Shown here piece after piece: positions 11,895-22,295 of a stretch of DNA of 64,000 bases. Position numbers and translations under genes: made by a program. The DNA comes from Gigaspora rosea (taxonomy: Eukaryota > Glomeromycota > Glomeromycetes > Diversisporales > Gigasporaceae). Every line of letters begins with the position of its first letter. Within the stretch, counting starts at the first letter, position 1. The DNA is taken from NCBI GenBank assembly GCA_003550325.1, contig QKWP01001233.1, forward strand, positions 16,428 through 80,427, given 5' to 3'. A model generated the notes under the pieces. That model was given only the letters and a program-made list of their open reading frames with translations, searched no databases and had not been told where the DNA came from.

Positions 11895-12045
11895 TGTCAA
11901 GGTTTCGTCAATTCGTCATATGTTTCGTCAATTCGTCATAGATTTCGTCAATTCGTCATAGATTTCGTCAATTCGTCATAGGTTTCGTCAATCGTCGGGG
12001 TTTCGTCAATCGTCAAGGTTTCGTCATGACGAAACCATGACGAAA
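11895..12045. repeat. 20-bp tandem repeat, right array (inverted)
   Basis: Four copies of GGTTTCGTCAATTCGTCATA (with small variants TGTTTCG, GATTTCG) and then shorter TTTCGTCAATCGTC variants. This is the reverse complement of the unit at 9301-9420. Confidence 0.92.
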
Positions 12046-12059
12046 CCATTTCGTCATCG

Positions 12060-12944
12060 CAAAAAACATTTCGTTAGTTTTGATACATTTCGGGCAATTA
12101 GATCAATGAATTCACAATTTTCAAACATTCCATTTGTTGCTTTAATAGAATCAAAGACAGAAAAACAGAATAAATATGTAAAATCAGGAATGAATGTTTG
12201 TCTAGTAAAGTCATAAAAAATTGAACATCTGAATGAAATCTTGACTTTTTGGAGTGTAAACATAAAATTTTCTTTTAATTATTGTATATGAAATTCATGT
12301 TTATTAAAAAAACATACATAATTTGTTTTATAAAATTTTTACCAAGGTACCTATATATTAACTGTTGAATTAATAGCTTGAAACCTCAAATAATAGTGTA
12401 GCTGACAAATACTTACTTAAATAACTTATCATTATAATTTAACTAACATAAATTTGAAGAATTAATAACTAATTAATTAGTTATTTGCTCTAATAAAATT
12501 TAAATTGGCTGAATAATAAGGTGTAAATATATAACTAATTAAGCGAAAATCTTTATCATGATTACATTCGCATTTAAATCATAATCTCTTCATAAAATGA
12601 TTTATAAGCCATAAATGTAAATATACGCCTATTTTATTAGTTACGTTTTGATCGATTTAATTTTTAAATTTTTATTTCAGATACAAAATTATAGGGTACA
12701 AAGGCAAATTGATAAAGTTAAAAGTTTTGATGTATTGTAAATTTCAACTGCTCTGAACTTAATAAACTATTTTAGTTTCTAATCTACAAAATAAACAAAA
12801 GTCGTAATGTAATACAAAATTGCAAAAATATCGGTTTTTTTTTTTTTGATGAAATTTTTTTTATAAATGACTATTATTTTTTCTTGGTTTGGATTTGTCT
12901 TTGGTTTGACCGCAAGTAAAGTATTAGAAACGATATTTATATCC
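12060..12944. other. 3' flank of LRR copy A, AT-rich
   Basis: There is no gene. From about 12400 the sequence is collinear with the 3' flank of LRR copy B (about 16740-17560), sharing words such as AATTAATAACTAATTAATT, TTATTTGCTCTAATAAAATT and AATGTAAATATACGCCTATT. This marks one edge of the segmental duplication. Confidence 0.6.
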
Positions 12945-14400
12945 GCTGATTCCTGCTGATTCCTGCTGATCCACCTAGTTCATTAACTACTCAAATCTAA
13001 ATTAGTTAACGTATTATTTTTGCAAAAAAATCTTTAGCTAATGCTTTCCTGCTGATTCACCCCCAAAAAACTTTATTAGTTAACGTATTGTTTTTGCATA
13101 AAGATTCTGCCAGTGCTTTTCCTGCTGATTCACTAAATATTTTATTAACTATAATTAAATTAGTTAACGTATTATTTTTGCATAAAGCTTCTGCCAGTGC
13201 TTTTCCAGTTGATTCACCCAGTTAATTCAAATTTAAATCTAAATTAGTTAACGTTTTATTTTTGCATAAAGCTTCAGCCAGTGCTTTTCCTGTCGAATCA
13301 CCCAACTTATTATCCATTAAATTTAAACTAGTTAACGTAGTATTTCGCATATAGCTTCTGCCAGTGCTTTTCTTGCCGATTCACCCAAGTTATTTTCACA
13401 TAAATTTAAATTAGTTAACGTAGTATTTTTACGTAAAGCTTCAGCCAGTGCTTTCCCTGCTGATCCACCTAAGCTATTATTCCTTAAATTTAAATTAATT
13501 AATGTAGTATTTGTGGATATTACTTCAGCTAGCGCTTCTCCTGTAGATTCACCCAAGTTATTATAATATAAATTTAAGCTAGTTAACGCAGAATTTTTGC
13601 ATAAAGCTTCAGTCAGTGCTTTTCCTGCTGAAACACCCAATTTATTTTCATATAAATTTAAATTAGTTATCGTAGTATTTTTGCATAAAGCTTCTGCCAA
13701 TGCTTTTCCTGCTGATTCACCCAAATTATTACAACCTAGATTTAAATTAATCAACGTAGTATTTTTGCATAAAGCTTCAGCAAGTGCTTTTCCAGTTGAT
13801 TTACCCAAGTTATTATTCCATAAATTTAAATTAATTAAAAAAGTATTTACGTATAGGGCCTTAGCAAGCACTATTCCTCCGTTGTCGCCTAATTCATTTC
13901 GTCGCAGATATAAATTGGTAGGTGCCAAGTTCTTACAAAGAGCTTCAGCTAATGTCTTTCCTGTTTCATGGCTTAGTAGAATATTGTTTAAATTCAAATG
14001 TGTAAGGGCCGTATTTATTTGCTTCATCGGCAAGATTATCATCTTCTAAATTTAAACTAGCTATTGTGTGATATTGTTGCATAGAGTTTCGGCCAGAGCT
14101 TTTCCAGATGCATTAAAAGATTTTTTGATCTTAAGTTCAAATTTTTTTAAAGTGTAATTTATGCTTAGAGCTTTAACCAGAGTTTTTCCTGCCTCACTGC
14201 ATAGTTTATCATAATTAAGCCATAAGTCGCCATGTGCAGTAATTTGATAAAGTACATCAGATGCTGAAAGGGCATGTGACCGAGAATTTAGTATTTCTTG
14301 TTCAATTGTTTGATATGAATTTGTACATAGATCTATTGTTTTGCTTAACCATTGTTTTGGTATTCGATAAAGAATAGATGAACAAAGCCAATGTATAATT
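12945..14400 (-). pseudogene. LRR array protein (ribonuclease-inhibitor type), copy A, broken
   Basis: The minus strand encodes repeats of 28 residues (84 bp) of the type LTNLNLWxNNLGESxGKALA followed by EALCKNT, the alternating helix/strand LRR of ribonuclease-inhibitor/NLR-C-terminal type, used for protein binding. The longest intact frame is 13332-14042 (236 residues, about eight repeats). Repeats continue with stops and frameshifts down to about 12945 and up to about 14400, where a non-repeat N-terminal part (DLCTNSYQTIEQEILNSRSH) precedes the array. There is no signal peptide or membrane segment. Copy B is longer. Long opposite-strand frames here come only from the 84-bp periodicity. The binding partner is unknown. 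Confidence 0.8.
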
Positions 14401-14725
14401 AGCCTTAATTTGATAATAAATACTGATACAGTACTATGTTTAATAGCAATTAATATATACCATTATCAAATTATTTTCTTCGTTTTGTTTCATTTTGTAA
14501 AAAGGAATCATAATGAGTTTAATGAGCTATAAATTAATAAAATATTATATTTAAACAGTATTTAAACATACTTTCATTGTCCAATCAAAATTCAATTGAG
14601 TGTTTTTTTGAAACTGATATGTTTATGCTTGTATTTAGATCATTGGTTTCCATAATGAGTTTTGAACCATATGTTCGTTGTTAAATTTACTAACTCTCAA
14701 ATATTCAATACTTAATTTGTAAAAT

Positions 14726-15718
14726 CGTTGATTCTCACTTTCCCGAAACCCACTTCCCGAAAACTGTTTTCCCAACATCACATAGGGTTAGGGTTAGCAT
14801 TTTGCTAGTTGTGGCAATATATTTTGGCAAATTGTCACCTGTGTGTAGTGATGGGCAGCGCGCGGGATCCGCGCGTGATCCCGCGCAGGATCCCGCGCGG
14901 GATGCGCGGGATTTAAAAACTCCCGCGCGGGATTTTTAATATAAGATTTTCTGGCCTGCGTTAGCATATCATCTGGCCCGCATTAACAAATAATCCGGCC
15001 TGCTTTAACATAAGTGGGCAAATTCACTATTTAGTATTTGATGTACTTAAATAAAAATATTAAATCTTTTGAATGATAAGTTTAAATAAAATTCGAGCCA
15101 ATCAGTTATGTAATTCAGAAATTATAAGCCGATTATGAATTTCTTATGAGTCGCTTATGAATTTTTGTATGTATATAACCTGGTTATAAATTTTTGTACG
15201 TATGTCAGTACCTGATCACTTATAAATTCTAGCACATTTATACCTGATTATGCACCTGATTACTTGTAAATTTTTATACGCTTATGATTGATCGCTTTGT
15301 TACCATTATAATTTTTAAATATATATTTATATAATAATATTTTAAAAATTGATAAAATTAAGGCAAATCTGAATTGATGAATTTAATAATTATAAGATCC
15401 AAATGTTTTAAAATTAGGTAAAATTTATATAAGCATTTTATTTGTAATAAATGTAGTTAGATTTATAAGAAATGATCATTATTTTAACGAGAAATTACAT
15501 TCCTAGTGATGATATATATATATATATATTTATTAATCGGGAAAAATCCAGAAACTCTACTCGATCCCGCGAATCCCGCGAATCCCGCGCTATCCCGCGC
15601 GGGATCCCGCATCCCGCGCGGGATTTTTGAAAAAATCGGAATTTGCCCATCACTACCTGTGTGATGTCGGGTAAATGACATATCGAGGAAATAGTATTCG
15701 GGAAATCGTACCGTAACC
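14726..15718. mobile_element. MULE-like MITE with 9-bp target duplication, interrupted by a hAT-like element
   Basis: The 9-mer TTGTAAAAT occurs at 14717-14725 and 15719-15727. The paralogous sequence near 19935-19943 has a single TTGTAAAAT continuing straight into the downstream sequence, which is an exact empty site. The ends are imperfect inverted repeats built on TTTCCCGAAAC / CGATTTCCCGAATAC. Removing the nested hAT-like insertion (14846-15663) leaves about 175 bp with a TAGGGTTAGGGTTAG tract in the middle. The 9-bp duplication suggests mobilisation by a Mutator-like transposase. The insertion lies just past the stop codon of kinase copy A. Confidence 0.82.
14846..15655. mobile_element. 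non-autonomous hAT-like element with 8-bp target duplication
   Basis: The ends are perfect 12-bp inverted repeats TAGTGATGGGCA, flanked by the 8-mer CCTGTGTG at 14838-14845 and 15656-15663. The 8-bp duplication and this TIR are characteristic of hAT transposons. Just inside each end lies a cluster of GCGCGGGATCCCGCG words in both orientations, forming very GC-rich subterminal repeats in an AT-rich genome. The interior is AT-rich with no transposase. Inserted inside the MULE-like MITE at 14726-15718. Confidence 0.9.
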
Positions 15719-15746
15719 TTGTAAAATGATAGTACCATAATAAAAC

Positions 15747-16612
15747 TTACATAATGTTAAGTGAATAACAACTTCCAACTTTCTGAAGGTAATCTATAGA
15801 ACTTGATGTAGAAGTCCTAGGATTTTGAAATAAATTTGAAAGCATGGAACGATAGTAGGATTTAATAATTGACTATGAGTTTTCGAATGAGGATGAATAG
15901 ATTTGGCGATAAATTTCCTAGACTCAAGTAACTCCTGTCGTTTATTTTCAGCGCCTATAAAAATTTTTACACATTCCAATAGCTAGAATTTATTTTACTA
16001 TATATTTCATTAATAGATGGCCTCTTTAAAGGATCAGAATGCCAACATTGTTGCATTAAAATAGCCAAATGAATGGTGTATCTTCTGTGATATTTGGGCG
16101 TAATCCACTGCACTGCATATCTTAAACGTAAGATGTACATCATAAGCATGATCATCCCTAGACTATAGATATCTGAACTAAATGAATATTGTTTTTTGTT
16201 GAATACTTCGGGTGCAACATATGGTATAATCCATAATCCAATATATTATGAGTTCTGAGCCTTCCGGTTCTTCATTTGCTGGTCGGCTAAGCCCCAAATC
16301 TGCAATAAAGGATTCAGAGTCAATAACTTGTTTTTTCGCTTTATCAATTAATATGTATCCATCATGTATATCACGGTGTATAATTTTATTTCGATGAACC
16401 CATTTGACGCCTGTAAAAATATCCTAACTAACCGTAGTTTCATCAGCCAAGTAATATTTTTTAAAATTTTTGGACAAATATTCATTAAACTTCTCATGAG
16501 ACATATAAGACATAACAAATATATAATTATTTGTAATTGGGTTTTTTGACACTCCATAACATTGAATTAGTTGATGATTGTCGAATTAGGCTGACTTTTA
16601 ACACTATTTTGT
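15747..16612 (-). pseudogene. protein kinase, copy A, pseudogene
   Basis: This is a decayed paralogue of the kinase at 19963-21375. Segments visible in order: QLIQCYGVSK, NNYIFVMSYMSHE, WVHRNKIIHRDIHDG (catalytic loop HRD), FIADLGLSRPANEEPEGSE (DLG at the DFG position), ILMQQCWHSDPLKRPSINEI and the C-terminal tail AENKRQELLES, SIHPHSKTHSQLLNPTI. It has several frameshifts and stops. Compared with copy B it lacks 40 bp at about 16146, which in B (20361-20400) encodes the helix containing WELTTGQRPFCD. It also lacks the whole first exon (zinc-ribbon-like region and ATP-binding loop), since similarity stops just upstream of 16612 near an A-rich tract. It cannot encode an active kinase. Confidence 0.85.
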
Positions 16613-16802
16613 AACTGCAAAAAAAAAAAAAGATAAGAATCTTTATAATCATCTATTGAAATAATAACTTGCATATATAGTGCATGCATTTGTAAATACA
16701 TATCAAAATCAAAAATTAAATAATTATTCTACTTATTTAAATAACATATCATTATAAATAATCGTAAGATGTTTATAATTTAACTAACATAAATTTATAG
16801 AA

Positions 16803-17133
16803 TTAAATTAAAATTAGATTTTAACTAATTTTCACCCGTGGTGATATCACCTCATTACAAATTTTTTATCTAAAAAAATAAATAAATTTACTATTAACAA
16901 AGTTAGGGTTAGGGTAATATTAAGATAGAAGTTGTATTATATGCAAAATTAGATGCTGAAAACTTTTACTTAGAAAATAATCTAGTTTTCATAATAAAAT
17001 TTTTGTTATTTAAAGATTGTTTTTTTTTCTTAATTTTTAATTTAGTTTTCTTACACACGATCTTACAATCTGATTAGTTCTACATATAATGAGGTGAAAT
17101 CACCCGGGAGCAAATTAGCAATAGTCTTAAATT
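16803..17133. mobile_element. MITE present only in copy B of the duplication
   Basis: Inverted ends of about 45 bp: TTAAAATTAGATTTTAACTA (then ATTTTCACCCGTGGTGAT) on the left, and on the minus strand from the right TTAATTTAAGACTATTGCTA (then ATTTGCTCCCGGGTGAT). The paralogous position in copy A (about 12456-12470) reads straight through, giving an empty site. TTAA lies at both edges and may be the target duplication. The interior contains GTTAGGGTTAGGGT, a telomere-like tract. Confidence 0.7.
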
Positions 17134-17584
17134 AATAACTAATTAATTTGTTATTTGCTCTAATAAAATTTAAAGTGACTAAACAATAAGGTCTAAATCA
17201 TGCTATATATCTAACTAATTAAGTAGAAATCGTTATCATGATTTCAGATTCATCAATGCAAAAACAAACATTAAGTGACGTCACAGAATCAACGAATTCT
17301 GTTTTATCTTTATTCCACATTCGCATTTAAATCATATTCATATCACTTCATTAAATGATTTATAAGCTACTGTATAAATGTAAATATACGCCTATTACAT
17401 ATTGTAAATTTCATCTGCTCTAAAACTTAATAAATTATTTTGGTTTCAAATCGACAAAAAAGCAAATATTGTTATGTAATGCAAAATAGCAAAAACATCG
17501 AGTTTTTTTTTTAATGTAATTTTTTTTATAAATGATATTGTGTCTTTGGTTTGCCGGCAAGTATATTATAGTATTTTATACCCG
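17134..17584. other. 3' flank of LRR copy B
   Basis: AT-rich, collinear with 12470-12940. No gene. Confidence 0.6.
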
Positions 17585-19640
17585 CTGATTCCTGCCGATA
17601 CCTGCTGATTCACCCAAGTTATTATAATTTAAATCTAAATTATTTAACGTAGTATTTTTGCATAAAGCTTTAGCTAATGCTTTTCCTGCTGATTCACTCA
17701 GGCCAATTTGCCTTAAATTTCAATTAGTTAACGTATTATTTTTGCATAAAGCTTCAGCCAGTGCTTTTGCCGCTGGTTCACCCAGTTTATTAAATGATAA
17801 ATTTAAATCTGTTAACGCATTATTTTTGCATAAAGCTTCTGCCAGTGCTTTTCCCGCCGATTCACCCAAGTTATTGTCACTTAAACCTAAATTAGTTAAC
17901 GTGGTATTTTTGCATAAAGTTTCTGCCAGTGTTTTTCCTATTGAATCACCCAAGTGATTTTTACCTAAATTTAAATTAGTTAACTTATTATTCTTGCACA
18001 AAGCTTCAGCCAATGCATTTCCTGCTGATTCACCCAAGTTATTCCAATTTAAATTTAAACTAGTTAATGTAGTATTTTTGCATAAAGCTTCAGCCAGTGC
18101 TTTTCCTGCTGATTCACCCAAGTTATTACGTTCTAAATTCAAGTCTGTTAACGTATTATTTTTGCATAAAGCTTTTGCTAGTGCTTTTCCTGCTGATATT
18201 CCAACATAAATTTAAATATCTTAACGTAGCATTTTTGGATAAAGCTTCAGCCAGTGCTTTTCCTGCTGATTCACCCAAGTCATTCCATTGTAAATTTAAA
18301 TTGGATAACGTATAGTTTTTGCATAAAGCTTCTGCCAATGCTTTTCCTGCTGATTCACCCAAGTTATTACGTTCTAAATTCAAATCTGTTAACGTATTAT
18401 TTTTGCATAAAGATTCAGCCAGTGCTTTTCCTGCTGATTCACCCAAAAAATTAAGGCACAAATCTAAATTAGTTAACATATTGTTTTTGCATAAAGCTTC
18501 AGCCAGTGCTTTACATGCTGATTCACCTAGTTGATTATGACCTAAATTTAAATTAGTTAACGTATTATTTTTGCGTAATGCTTCTGCCAATGCTTTTCCT
18601 GCTGATCCACCTAAGCTATTACTCCTTAAATTTAAATTAATTAATGTAGTATTTGTGGATATTACTTTAGCTAGCGCTTTTCCTGTAGATTCACCCAATA
18701 AATAATTATGACTTAAATCTAAACTAGTTAACGTAGTATTTTTGCATAAAGCTTCAGCCATTGATTTTCCTACTAATCACCCAGTATATTATATGATAAA
18801 TTTAAATTAATTAACGTAGCATTTTTACATAAAACTTCAGCTAGTGCTTTTCCTGCTGATTCTCCCAAATTATTAAAACCTAAATCTAAATTAGTTAATG
18901 TAGTATTTTTGCATAAAGCTTCTGCCAATGCTTTTCCTGCGGATTTGCCCAATTTATTACTGCCTAAATTTAAATTAGTTAGCGTAGTATTTTTGCATAA
19001 AGCTTCAGCAAGTGCTTTTCCTGCTGATTCACCCAAGTTATTATAACTCAAATCTAAATTAGTTAAGAAAGTATTTACGTACAGGGCTTTAGCAAGTGCT
19101 ATTCCACCATTGTCACCTAATTCATTTCGCTGCAGATATAAATTTGTAAGTGCAGTATACTTACAAAGAGCTTCAGCTAATGCCGTTCCTGTTTCATCGC
19201 TGAGTAAATTAATGTTTAAATTCAAATGTGTAAGGGCTGTATTTTTATGCAAAGCTTCGCCAATGCCTTTCCCGCTTCATCTGCCAGATTATTATTTTCT
19301 AAATTTAGACTAGTTATTGTGATATTGTTGCGGAGAGTTTCAGCCAGAGCTTTTCCAGATGCATTACAAAGGTGTTTTGATCTTAAGTTCAAAATTTTTA
19401 AAGTGAAATTTGCACTTAGAGCTTTAGATAGAGTTATTCCTGCCTTACTGCACAACTTATCATAGTTAACCCATAATTCGCCAAGTCTAGTAATCTGATA
19501 AATAGCATCAGACACTGAAAGGGTATGCAACCGAGAATTTGGCATTTCTTGTTCAATTGTTTGATATGAATTTATACATGGATCTATTGTTTTGGTATTT
19601 GATAAAGAATAGATGAACAAAGACAAGGCATAATTAGCCT
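17585..19640 (-). pseudogene. LRR array protein (ribonuclease-inhibitor type), copy B, probably broken
   Basis: From 19626 downward the frame starts with a non-repeat region (SLFIYSLSNTKTIDPCINSY, QTIEQEMPNSR) and enters 28-residue LRRs with consensus LTNLNLxxNxLGESAGKALA then EALCKN. More than twenty repeats run to about 17590. The reading frame changes or stops near 19240, 18770, 18150 and 17720, leaving open stretches of 134, 159, 201 and 140 residues. None of the breaks has a convincing intron, so it is called a pseudogene, although assembly errors in such a repetitive array could mimic this. A 16-bp gap relative to copy A lies in the N-terminal part (A has KQWLS there). It starts about 340 bp beyond the stop of kinase B on the same strand. 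Function: presumably protein recognition, partner unknown. Confidence 0.75.
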
Positions 19641-19962
19641 TAATCTGATAATTAAATACAGATATAAGATTAATAGTAATTAATATATACCATTATCAAA
19701 TAATTTTCTTCGTTTTGTTTCATCTTTTAGAAAGAAAATCATAATGAGTTTAATAAGCTATAAATTAATAAAATTTTATATTTAAACATACGTTTATTGT
19801 CCAATAAAAATTCAATAGAGTTTTTTTGAAACAGATATGTTTAAGCTTGTATTTAGATCATTGGGTTCCCTAATGAATTTTGAACCGTATGTTCATTGAT
19901 AAATTTACTAACTTTCAAATATTCAATACTTAATTTGTAAAATGAAAACACCATAATAAAAC

Positions 19963-21375
19963 TTACATAATGTTAAATGAATGACAACTTCCAACTCTTT
20001 GAAGGTAATCTATAGAACTTGATGTAGAAGCCCTAGAATTTTGAAATAAATTTGAAAGCATGGAATCGATAGTAGGATTTAATAATTGACTATGAGTTTT
20101 CGAATGAGGATGAATAGATTTGACAATAAATTTCCCAGACTCAAGTAACTCCTGTCGTTTATTTTCTGCATCTATAAAAATTTTATTCACATTCCAATAA
20201 CTAGAATTTATTTCATTATATATTTCATTAATAGATGGCCTCTTTAAAGGATCAGAATGCCAACATTGTTGCATTAAAATAGCCCAAATGAATGGTGTAT
20301 CTTCTGTGATATCTGGGCGTAATTCACTGCATATATTAAGCATAAGATGTATATCATAAGCCCGATCACAAAAGGGGCGTTGTCCAGTTGTAAGTTCCCA
20401 CATGATCATCCCTAAACTATAGATATCTGAACTAAATGAATATTGCTTTTCGTTGAATACTTCGGGTGCAACGTATGGCATAATCCCATATATTTTAGGT
20501 TCTGAGCCTTCTGGATCTTCATTTACTGGTCGACTAAACCCCAAATCTGCAATAAAGGATCCAGTAGTATTATATTTTTCTAACAATATATTTCCATCAT
20601 GTATATCACGGTGCATAATTTTATTTTCATGAATCCATTTAATGCCTTTAACAATATCTCTAAGAAACCGTAGCCTCATTATCCAAGTAATATCCTTAAA
20701 ATTTTTAGATAAATATTCATTTAAACTTCCATATGACATATAAGACATAACAAATATATAATTATTAGTATTTTGAGTCTTAGACACTCCATAACATTGA
20801 ATTAAATGACGGCTGCTAGAATTAGGCTGACTTTCAACAATATTATGTAGCTGCAAAAAAAGCGAAAGAACCGTTATAATAATCTATTGATAACTAAATT
20901 AGGTTAAATAATTAAAATTTACATCCTTACCTCTTTTAAAAATGCAGAATTAGAATCTTTGAGTACCTTTAATACAATTGTCGCATTTTCTTCCGATTAA
21001 ATTCTTGTCTACTCCTACTCCAACCTTTTCTATTCCTTTTGTCCATGTTGCAGTATAAATTTCACTAAAACCACCCGTCCCAATTCGTTTTATATTTATA
21101 AAATCATGGAATGGGATCCACTCTAATTTAAATTTAAATTGATTGTTATGTGTTGCTTTAATTAAATTGTCAATATCTTGATTTCCACTATTAACATCCT
21201 GGAAACGTATATGATAACAACTAGCACATAACTTTTTATTATCATATATAAGACGGTTCTTTTTGTTGCAATTGGCGCATTTGGTTTGTTTCGAATTACA
21301 ACGAATGCATAATTCATTTCGTTTAAGTATTCGATTTTTACCACAGTTTACACATTTACCTTTATTGTGTCCCAT
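19963..21375 (-). CDS. tyrosine-kinase-like protein kinase with N-terminal Cys motifs, copy B
   Basis: Two exons: 21375-20931 and 20850-19963, with an 80-bp intron (GTAAGG donor, TTTTTTGCAG acceptor, phase 0). Exon 1 opens with CxxC pairs (CVNCGKN, CIRCNSKQTKCANC, LCASCYH) that look like a small zinc-binding module, then WIPFHDFINIKRIGTGGFSE (Gly-rich ATP loop) and, in another frame, NATIVLKVLKDS with the ATP-binding Lys. Exon 2 has FVMSYMSYGSL, MHRDIHDGNILL (catalytic loop), ADLGFSRPV (DLG for DFG), MPYVAPEVFNE, DIYSLGMIMWELTTGQRPF and CWHSDPLKRPSINEI. This is the large kinase family typical of Glomeromycotina. The reading frame must change near 21000, between TATWTKG and ENATIVLKV, so the copy may be recently inactivated or contain a sequence error. 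The substrate is unknown. Confidence 0.85.
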
Positions 21376-21518
21376 GTTTTTTTTTTATGCTTTCTAATTA
21401 ATGTTTTTGGAACGAGAAAGAACCGTCAAAATATGTATAGTATAAAAGTCTTTTTATACGGTATATAAATAGAAACGGTAAAACAGGTGGACGATATAAA
21501 AAAGAATAATAATGGATA

Positions 21519-22060
21519 CACTACTATTGTACTATAGGATGAGGCAAAAACTTAAGTTAATTAAAACGAATATTGCATAGTAATAACAGTTAAAGTTGCC
21601 TTTTATTGCATAGTTACAACAGTTAAAGTTGCTTTTATTTGATGAAATATAACGACATTTAAATTATGACATTTCCTTTATTTGTATTACATTGCAGTTT
21701 GTACCAGTAATGACAGATTTAGAATTTCTAAATCACCTAGTCGCATCAATTTGTGTCACCTAAGGAGCTAAAATTCCCGAAATCAAATAAAAATAGGAAA
21801 CATAGTGTCGTCGGAAATCTTATCTGAAATATGGTTACGTTTTTTGCTTACAAATTTCAATTTAGATGATTTACACAAATAAAAATACATATTGAAAGCT
21901 CCAAAGTGGTTAGTTAGTAGAAATCAGGTATATAATTATTATTAGAGTTTCGGGTCGGAAAAAGTTTGTTAGATTTGGCGAGTGGTGTAACACAGGGTTC
22001 ATAAATAAACTATAAAATAATGTTATATAAACCAGCAAATTCAGGCTACAACTGCTATAA
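21519..22060. repeat. dispersed repeat, copy 2
   Basis: Collinear blocks shared with 7215-8110 (ACTATAGGATGAGGCAAAA, GTGTCACCTAAGGAGCTA, TTAGAGTTTCGGGTCGGAAA). Shorter than copy 1 because several internal segments are missing. It lies upstream of kinase B (start at 21375, minus strand) and may overlap its promoter region. Confidence 0.6.
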
Positions 22061-22295
22061 TTCACGCTGCTTTGGGATTACTGAACAGAGTTTTGGATTT
22101 GATTTAATAAAAGTCCTAATGAAGTATCAAGTTTTGGTGCTTACTAGGAAATTTTTAATTTGTAATGTAGCAAAATCCGCATTAAAAAAAAACATAAAAG
22201 TCAACATGGCATTCTTGCAAAGTATATCAGTTGCATAGTTTTCTGCAAAGTACATCCAGTAATGCTTTCTCCCAATCCCAAATTATTCCATATAG
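22061..22295. other. AT-rich spacer, possibly intron
   Basis: No independent gene. It ends in CCATATAG, a plausible splice acceptor directly before the exon-like frame at 22296. Confidence 0.4.

Larger units (their letters stand above)
9205..12060. mobile_element. 2.9 kb element or composite bounded by inverted tandem arrays of a 20-bp repeat
   Basis: On the left, six copies of ACCTATGACGAATTGACGAA run head to tail at 9301-9420 with degenerate TGACGAAAC copies on both sides. On the right, the reverse complement GGTTTCGTCAATTCGTCATA is repeated at about 11901-11980, followed by TTTCGTCAATCGTC variants to about 12055. The two arrays face each other as long terminal inverted repeats. The interior holds a second, nested TIR element (9724-11445) and no recognisable transposase. 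I could not find a target-site duplication, so the outer limits are approximate. Confidence 0.6.
12400..21000 (-). repeat. tandem segmental duplication of a kinase + LRR gene pair
   Basis: Two collinear units lie head to tail: A at about 12400-16620 and B at about 16700-20900. Within each, on the minus strand, a kinase gene is followed by an LRR gene, and the non-coding DNA between them matches too (ATAATTAGCCTTAATYTGAT and TATATACCATTATCAAATWA occur near 14400-14480 and 19630-19705). Each copy carries a transposon insertion lacking in the other, so the insertions postdate the duplication. Kinase A ends near 16612, lacking the first exon that copy B has. Confidence 0.85.

Noticed and set aside
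13597-14049. Long plus-strand open frames across the LRR arrays (also 17658-17957 and 17994-18534)
   Set aside because: They are mirror images of the 84-bp LRR periodicity on the minus strand and translate to a repetitive HKASASAFPADSP pattern with no known family.
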